Origin: Candidatus Gastranaerophilales bacterium
Lineage (GTDB): Bacteria; Cyanobacteriota; Vampirovibrionia; Gastranaerophilales; Gastranaerophilaceae
NCBI GenBank assembly: GCA_944326675.1
Contig: CALVET010000071.1
Span: 1 to 47,882 of the forward strand
Length of the DNA: 47,882 nucleotides
Reading direction: 5' to 3'
In this document: one piece after another, positions 43,209-47,882 of the stretch
Numbering within the stretch: position 1 is the first letter of the stretch
How the letters are laid out: every line of letters begins with the position of its first letter
The notes under the pieces: generated by a model
Told to the model about the DNA's origin: nothing
The model's database searches: none
Seen by the model: the letters and a program-made list of their open reading frames with translations, nothing else
Made by a program: the position numbers and the translations under genes

Positions 43209-46094
43209 ATGGACAAAACTTTTAATCTTAGTTTTAAAAAGAACAGTATAGAAAAACTTCTTCTAAATCTTGATCAAAATCCTTACAGTCAAAAAAACAA
43301 GGATTTTAGATATACCCTTTCTTTAATTTATGAACTGATTGAAGAAGAATTTGCGGATACTTTTGACACAAAAAATCCTATTTTAAGACAAACTGAAATT
43401 TATTTTGATAATGAATTAAACAATGCGAGTATTTTTATTACTCCTCCATATAATTTTGATTATTACTTAAAACAAAAAGGCTCCCTATATCGCTTAAGAC
43501 CTCAATATCGAGGATCTGATTACGGATATAAAATCAGCCTTGATATGTTTTTTGAATATTTTACGGGAGTAGATGAAAATCTTGATTTATCAGATTGTTC
43601 AGATAATTACAAATTTTATTTTAATTTAGTGCAATTTGTTAAAAAAACTGTTGAAAAATTACACTTCATTCCTTCGGTTAATTTTAGAAAAGATACCTTT
43701 AATATTGTTTATGAACCGTATTTTCAAAATAAAGACTTCTTAAAAGCTTATTCAAACATAGTTGATAATAATATTTTAGATTCCGATACAACAAAAAAAT
43801 TAATTAAAAGATATCTTAACTATCTTATTTTTACATTTTTAAATGTTAAGCATTACCGTTTTAAAGACTTAAAAGCAGCGCCGTATTTAGTTAAAAACGC
43901 TCTTCAAAAAAGAATATTAAAAGGTAATGATTTGGCTGTTGATATTCAAACTTGGTTTGATGAAATGAGCCTCGGAAGTTATGATATTATTCCTGTTTTT
44001 AATATCGAAAAATTATCTGATGAAAAATTCTTGCTTAGAATTTTAGCAAAAGATAAGACAAAAAATGAAATAATTAATCTTGATGACTTATCAGATGAAG
44101 ATAAAATTGTTATTGAAAAACAAATAAATTGGGCAACAAAATACATTGAAGACCTTGAAGATGTAACAATGGAGCTTGATTTATCAGGCGTTTATAAATT
44201 AATTACTCAAATAACTTATTATCTTTCTCAAGCAGGCATGGAGGTTAATCTTCCTGAAGGATTAAATAACGTTATTATTCCAAGAGCCTCAATAAACGCT
44301 AAAATCAAAGCAAAAAGAATTGATGATTTAAAAGAACTTCTTACTAATCCGACAGGTTCAACAATTTCACTTGATGAAATTATGAACTTTAAAGTTGAAA
44401 TTGCACTGGGTGACGGCGAAAAAATTTCCGCTGAAGAATTTAGAGAGCTTGCTAAAAATTCTCAAGGCTTAATTAAATATAAAGATAAATACATTTTAAT
44501 TGACAAGGAAGAAACGGATAAACTGCTTGCCCGTTTAGAAAAACAACCGAATTTAACGGTTAATAAAATGCAATTATTACATAATGCTTTATCAGGCAAA
44601 ATTGATGATTATGATTTTGATTATGATGAAGCATTTGCAAGAGTTATTTCTGATTTTACTAAAGTTGAAGATATTGAACTTCCAAAAGAATTAAAAGGAA
44701 CCCTAAGAGCATATCAAGAAATAGGTTATCGCTGGTTATACACTAACATCAAAAAAGGATTTGGCTGCTGCATAGCTGATGATATGGGTCTTGGTAAAAC
44801 AATTCAGGTTATAAGTTTAATTTTAAAATTAAAAGAAGAAAACAAGCTGAAAAAACCTGCCCTTGTTGTTTGTCCTACAACATTAATGGGGAACTGGAAA
44901 AGCGAGTTAAACAATTTTGCACCAAGTTTAAATGTTTTAACTTATCATGGTTTTAATCGTGAATTTTCAACAAAATGCGATGTAATTTTAACTACTTATG
45001 CAATTTTAAGAATTGACCTTGAAAAATTCCAAAAAACAAACTGGGATTTATTAATCATAGATGAAGCACAAAATATCAAAAACCCATCTACAAGCCAAAC
45101 TCAAGCAATAAAAGCAATAAAGGCTCAAATGAAAGTTGCTATGACAGGTACCCCTGTTGAAAACAGATTATCTGAATTATGGTCGATTTTTGACTTTATC
45201 AATAAAGGCTACTTAGGCTCGCTTGTTGATTTCAGCAAAAATTATTCAATTCCGATTGAAAGATTTAAAGAACTTACTCGTGCGCAAAAACTCAAAAAAG
45301 CAATCAGTCCTTTTATGCTGCGTCGTTTAAAAACAGATAAGACAATTATTTCAGACCTGCCCGAAAAAGTTGTTCTTGATGATTTTTGTTATCTTACAAA
45401 ACCGCAAGTTGCCTTGTATGAACGCATATTAAAAGAATCTATGGATAACATCGCTAAATCAGAATCTAAAATGAACCGTAGAGGCGCAATATTCAAGCTT
45501 ATTACAAATCTAAAACAAGTTTGCAATCATCCTTATCACTATTTAAAACACGGTGATATGTCAGCTAATGCTTCAGGAAAAACTCAAAAATTAATGGATA
45601 TTTTACATAATATCTTAGATAATGATGAAAAAGTTCTTGTTTTCACTCAATATAAAGAAATGGGAACAATTTTAGAACATATTATATCAGAAGAATTTAA
45701 TCAAACACCTTTATTTTTCCATGGCAGCTTGAACGTTAAACAAAGAGAAGAAATTATTCAAAAATTCCAAAATGATATTCAAGATAAAATCATGATTTTA
45801 TCCTTGAAAGCAGGGGGATTAGGACTTAACTTAACAAGCGCATCTAATGTTATTCACTATGACCTTTGGTGGAATCCTGCTGTTGAAGACCAAGCAACAG
45901 ACAGAACCTATCGTATCGGTCAAGATAAAAACGTTATGATACACAGATTTATTACTCTATCAACCTTTGAAGAAAAAATTGATAAAATAATCAAAGATAA
46001 AAGAGAACTTGCTAATGCTGCAGTTTTTGAAGGTGAAAAAACTATTACAGAGCTTTCAGATGATGAAATTTATGAAATATTCTCGCTGGCTTAA
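43209..46094 (+). CDS. SNF2-family helicase-like ATPase
   Basis: This 961-residue Swi2/Snf2 DNA translocase is of the bacterial RapA/HepA-related type. Residues 1-490 form an N-terminal region, possibly SWIM-lacking and related to the Snf2 N-terminal accessory domains. The motor spans about 495-945: motif I 'DDMGLGKT' (524-531), motif II 'DEAQ' (618-621), 'MTGTPVENRLSELW' (motif III), the C-lobe 'VLVFTQYKEM', 'LKAGGLGLNLTSA' and motif VI 'QATDRTYRIGQ' (from 895). It should use ATP to move along DNA or remodel protein-DNA complexes. It stands alone, convergent with the XRE regulator (stops overlap by four bases). Confidence 0.93.
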   Translation: MDKTFNLSFKKNSIEKLLLNLDQNPYSQKNKDFRYTLSLIYELIEEEFADTFDTKNPILRQTEIYFDNELNNASIFITPPYNFDYYLKQKGSLYRLRPQYRGSDYGYKISLDMFFEYFTGVDENLDLSDCSDNYKFYFNLVQFVKKTVEKLHFIPSVNFRKDTFNIVYEPYFQNKDFLKAYSNIVDNNILDSDTTKKLIKRYLNYLIFTFLNVKHYRFKDLKAAPYLVKNALQKRILKGNDLAVDIQTWFDEMSLGSYDIIPVFNIEKLSDEKFLLRILAKDKTKNEIINLDDLSDEDKIVIEKQINWATKYIEDLEDVTMELDLSGVYKLITQITYYLSQAGMEVNLPEGLNNVIIPRASINAKIKAKRIDDLKELLTNPTGSTISLDEIMNFKVEIALGDGEKISAEEFRELAKNSQGLIKYKDKYILIDKEETDKLLARLEKQPNLTVNKMQLLHNALSGKIDDYDFDYDEAFARVISDFTKVEDIELPKELKGTLRAYQEIGYRWLYTNIKKGFGCCIADDMGLGKTIQVISLILKLKEENKLKKPALVVCPTTLMGNWKSELNNFAPSLNVLTYHGFNREFSTKCDVILTTYAILRIDLEKFQKTNWDLLIIDEAQNIKNPSTSQTQAIKAIKAQMKVAMTGTPVENRLSELWSIFDFINKGYLGSLVDFSKNYSIPIERFKELTRAQKLKKAISPFMLRRLKTDKTIISDLPEKVVLDDFCYLTKPQVALYERILKESMDNIAKSESKMNRRGAIFKLITNLKQVCNHPYHYLKHGDMSANASGKTQKLMDILHNILDNDEKVLVFTQYKEMGTILEHIISEEFNQTPLFFHGSLNVKQREEIIQKFQNDIQDKIMILSLKAGGLGLNLTSASNVIHYDLWWNPAVEDQATDRTYRIGQDKNVMIHRFITLSTFEEKIDKIIKDKRELANAAVFEGEKTITELSDDEIYEIFSLA

Positions 46095-46417
46095 TTTTTT
46101 TCAACCATTATATTTAATATTTCAAAAATTGCATTCAATTCTTTAATGCTTGCTTTTGGCAATTTGGAATTAATCAACTCTATTAATTGATTTTTCTTTT
46201 TATCCGATTCAACAATAAAAAAATTAAACATTTCAACATCTAATGTGTCGCTCAATTTTGCAATAGTAGCGATAGAAGGGGTTGAATTACCCGTTTCAAG
46301 CCTGCTTATATATTTTGGATCAACGTTAATCTTCTCAGCTAATTTAGCTTGGGTTAATCCTCGCTTTTTTCTTATTTCTTTTATCCTGTTTCCGATTTGA
46401 AAAATTATCTCGTCCAT
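46091..46417 (-). CDS. XRE-family transcriptional regulator
   Basis: This protein has 108 residues from the ATG at 46417, preferred over a GTG nine bases earlier because AAAGTGG precedes it. The N-terminal HTH_3 domain (about 5-65) reads 'IGNRIKEIRKKRGLTQAKLA' followed by 'VDPKYISRLETGNSTPSIATI', the standard Cro/CI helix-turn-helix. The C-terminal 40 residues are helical and may dimerise. It is divergent from the Cys-rich prepilin gene across 153 bases that contain several dyads, so it probably controls that gene and itself. This is inference from position and sites. Confidence 0.9.
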   Translation of the reverse strand: MDEIIFQIGNRIKEIRKKRGLTQAKLAEKINVDPKYISRLETGNSTPSIATIAKLSDTLDVEMFNFFIVESDKKKNQLIELINSKLPKASIKELNAIFEILNIMVEKN

Positions 46418-46441
46418 TAATACCACTTTAAAAGATTTTTA

Positions 46442-46447
46442 ATTATA
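46442..46447 (-). promoter_or_regulatory. -10 box of the XRE gene
   Basis: A perfect TATAAT on the minus strand, 24 bases before the ATG at 46417. The poor -35 (TTTCTA) overlaps the dyad-like site at 46451-46467, which would suit autoregulation. Confidence 0.5.
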
Positions 46448-46450
46448 ATA

Positions 46451-46467
46451 AACTATCTATATGGTAG
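46451..46467. promoter_or_regulatory. Candidate operator A
   Basis: AACTAT-CTATATG-GTAG shares its order AACTAT...CTATATG...TAG with the site at 46530-46558. It has an imperfect dyad (CTAxC and GxTAG). CTATCTA inside it recurs inverted at 46493-46499. It lies in the -35/-10 spacer of the XRE promoter. Confidence 0.45.
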
Positions 46468-46474
46468 AAAATAT

Positions 46475-46502
46475 TTGACATATTCTAATAAATAGATAGA
46501 AT
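46475..46502 (+). promoter_or_regulatory. Strong sigma-70 promoter of the prepilin gene
   Basis: A perfect TTGACA (46475-46480), 16 bases, then TAGAAT (46497-46502). It is the best promoter in the window by eye. The expected leader is about 60 bases. Confidence 0.75.
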
Positions 46503-46504
46503 AT
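46480..46504. promoter_or_regulatory. Candidate operator overlapping the prepilin promoter
   Basis: ATATTCTA and TAGAATAT form a perfect 8 bp inverted repeat around nine bases. It covers the last base of the -35 and the whole -10 box, a position expected for repression. Confidence 0.5.
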
Positions 46505-46529
46505 ATTATTATAAGTTAACAATTTTTTA

Positions 46530-46558
46530 AAAAACTATACCTATATGTGATAGTTTTT
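46530..46558. promoter_or_regulatory. Leader inverted repeat next to the ribosome binding site
   Basis: AAAAACTAT and ATAGTTTTT form a perfect 9 bp inverted repeat. It ends one base before the AGGGA ribosome binding site (46559-46563). It may be a DNA operator (it shares CTATATG with site A) or an RNA hairpin that affects translation. Confidence 0.45.
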
Positions 46559-46570
46559 AGGGAATTAATC

Positions 46571-47882
46571 ATGAGGAATATGAACACAAAATCGGGCTTC
46601 TCATTAGTTGAGCTCTTAATATCACTTATTGTAATTTCTTGCATAACTGCAGCATTCACTCCTTTAATTACAAAGAAATTTTCTAATTCAATCTTTGGCG
46701 GAAGCGGTTCTGTATCTGATATAACAAGTGAGTGCAGTAAATTTGGTGAGAATTGTAATTTGTGCACAAGTAATTTTTGTTTATCCTGTAAGTTAACTTG
46801 CGGGGCTGATGAATATAAGGATGAAAAAAGCTGTACTTGTAAAAAATGTTCTGATAAATATGGACAAAGTTGCACAAGCTGTAATTTTGAAAAATGTTTA
46901 ACATGTCCTTATGGACAATATTTAGATGAGAATGACACTTGTCAAAGTTGTTTAGATAAATTTGAAAATTGCACAAGCTGTAATAAAGATGAATGTTTAA
47001 GTTGTGATGAAGGATATATTCTAACTAAAGCAGGTTCAACAAAAACTTGTAGTGAGTTTAATTGTTCAAGTCCTGATTTTATTCAGATTGGGTCTTTATG
47101 TATTACTAAAAAAAATATGGGAGATGGAGACAGTTTAATTATTCCTAACGGAGTTAATATTGTTTCAGTTAATCAAACCTGCAACCCGTCATTAAGTAAT
47201 TATTGTTGTTGGCAAGGACAAACAGCAGGTTCTTGCGATAATGAAAACGGAGGAATATATTCTGGATGTACAAGAACAGTATGCGATAATTATGCGGCTA
47301 ATTATATTTGTAATAACTTTAATGCTTCAAATTACATTTGGAGATTAGCTACAAAAGATGAATTGGATACATGGATTGATATTTCAAAATCCAAAGGAGT
47401 AAATGGACTTCAATTGTGTGATAGTGCTTCAGGAAAATCTTCAGCTCAATGCAGTGGTATTAATAGCTGTCTTGGGGCAGATGGGGATTGCTTAGCATAT
47501 AAAATATGGAGCAGTGAATTCTACAGTAATTCTGTTTCATATAATTACTATTTAACTAACGGAAGTTGGATAAGAGAATACAGTGATAATACAAGTGCTT
47601 ATTCTGTTCGCTGCGTTACTGAAATGGACACCAGCTGTGAAGATAAAAATTCTAAAGGATGTTTAATTTGTGACGGAGATAATTGTCTTTCTTGTGACAG
47701 TGGATTTTATTTAAAAAATGGAAAATGTGAAATAAATTGTATATCAAGATATGGTGAAAATTGTACAGGGTGTGATTTAAATCAATGTACAAGTTGTGCT
47801 GACGGATACACTCTTTCAGGCGGCAGCTGCAAACCGATATGCAATGTAAAATATGGTGAAAACTGTAAAACATGTAATGAAA
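46571..47882 (+). CDS. Type IV prepilin-like protein with Cys-rich repeats (partial)
   Basis: This gene is open to the right edge; 437 residues are visible and the C-terminus is missing. The class III prepilin signal is 'KSGFSLVELLISLIVIS': cleavage after Gly9, mature Phe1 and Glu5, then a membrane helix to about residue 30. Residues 55-165 are Cys-rich repeats of the type YGxxCxxCxxxxCxxC. Residues 183-350 resemble a DUF1566/Lcl-type domain ('WRLATKDELDTW' to 'YSVRCVTE'). From 356 the Cys repeats resume ('CLSCDSGFYLKNGKC', 'YGENCTGC'). By eye about 50 of 437 residues are Cys. AGGGA lies seven bases before the ATG. The protein is probably assembled or exported by a type IV pilus/type II machinery and exposed outside. 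Confidence 0.85.
   Translation, partial: MRNMNTKSGFSLVELLISLIVISCITAAFTPLITKKFSNSIFGGSGSVSDITSECSKFGENCNLCTSNFCLSCKLTCGADEYKDEKSCTCKKCSDKYGQSCTSCNFEKCLTCPYGQYLDENDTCQSCLDKFENCTSCNKDECLSCDEGYILTKAGSTKTCSEFNCSSPDFIQIGSLCITKKNMGDGDSLIIPNGVNIVSVNQTCNPSLSNYCCWQGQTAGSCDNENGGIYSGCTRTVCDNYAANYICNNFNASNYIWRLATKDELDTWIDISKSKGVNGLQLCDSASGKSSAQCSGINSCLGADGDCLAYKIWSSEFYSNSVSYNYYLTNGSWIREYSDNTSAYSVRCVTEMDTSCEDKNSKGCLICDGDNCLSCDSGFYLKNGKCEINCISRYGENCTGCDLNQCTSCADGYTLSGGSCKPICNVKYGENCKTCNE

Noticed and set aside
46516..47873. Minus-strand open frames opposite the prepilin gene
   Set aside because: They mirror the Cys-rich plus-strand gene, which has a promoter, ribosome binding site and prepilin signal. Their His/Tyr-rich composition is what the reverse of Cys codons would give.

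Overview
The window is AT-rich (roughly 30% GC) and densely coded bacterial chromosome, with 41 protein genes on both strands. I see no rRNA, tRNA, CRISPR array or transposase. The best guess for the host is a non-photosynthetic relative of cyanobacteria (Melainabacteria/Vampirovibrionia, probably the gut order Gastranaerophilales). Four things point there: the F1 beta and epsilon genes stand alone as a pair, as in cyanobacteria; the beta subunit has the cyanobacterial 'FVQAG' wording; several unrelated proteins carry a short basic, Asn/Ser-rich N-terminus ending in a Phe motif; and there is a Cys-rich prepilin. This is inference from sequence features only; no database search was possible.

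Layout. 1-536: degenerate ~158 bp tandem repeats with hairpins, no convincing gene. 537-4801: a small unknown gene facing a leftward unit pyrH-frr-cdsA-rnc-rpe-VOC protein (nucleotide supply, translation, phospholipid and RNA processing). 4890-6089: a HEAT-like protein. 6081-14157: a leftward envelope and division operon (coiled-coil protein, rseP, family 2 glycosyltransferase, murC, murB, ddl, ftsQ). 14276-16043: an AMIN-like membrane protein and lumazine synthase. 16206-18028: atpD-atpC. 18029-22646: a methyltransferase, a GAF-GGDEF diguanylate cyclase and a GH77 glucanotransferase. 22728-28881: nadK-recN-radical SAM-M16 peptidase. 29018-30897: an RloA/RloB (AbiL-like) ATPase plus TOPRIM defence pair. 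30994-36183: a membrane-anchored GT5 glycogen/starch synthase and clpB. 36257-39721: lineage-type proteins, an inactivated PIG-L/LmbE deacetylase homologue and a second radical SAM enzyme. 39885-41919: a small RWYD-repeat protein, folE2 and a GNAT-like protein. 41906-46094: a cell-wall amidase and a SNF2 helicase. 46091-47882: an XRE regulator divergent from a Cys-rich type IV prepilin-like protein that runs off the window, with several dyad sites between them.

How the genes fit together. Peptidoglycan precursor synthesis (MurC, MurB, Ddl), division (FtsQ) and wall hydrolysis (amidase) are present. Storage glucan is represented by the GT5 synthase and the GH77 enzyme, and both carry the unusual N-terminus. 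Energy (F1 beta/epsilon), NAD(P), riboflavin and folate/pterin steps are represented by single genes. RecN, ClpB and RloAB cover damage, protein stress and probably phage defence.

The points most worth a second look are: the Cys-rich prepilin and its operator-studded promoter; the PIG-L pseudoenzyme beside a radical SAM protein; key-residue substitutions in ATP synthase beta (Arg to Leu in the phosphate-binding site) and RNase III (Asp to Cys at a metal ligand); a radical SAM/M16 peptidase pair; the shared N-terminal motif; and several starts that look leaderless.
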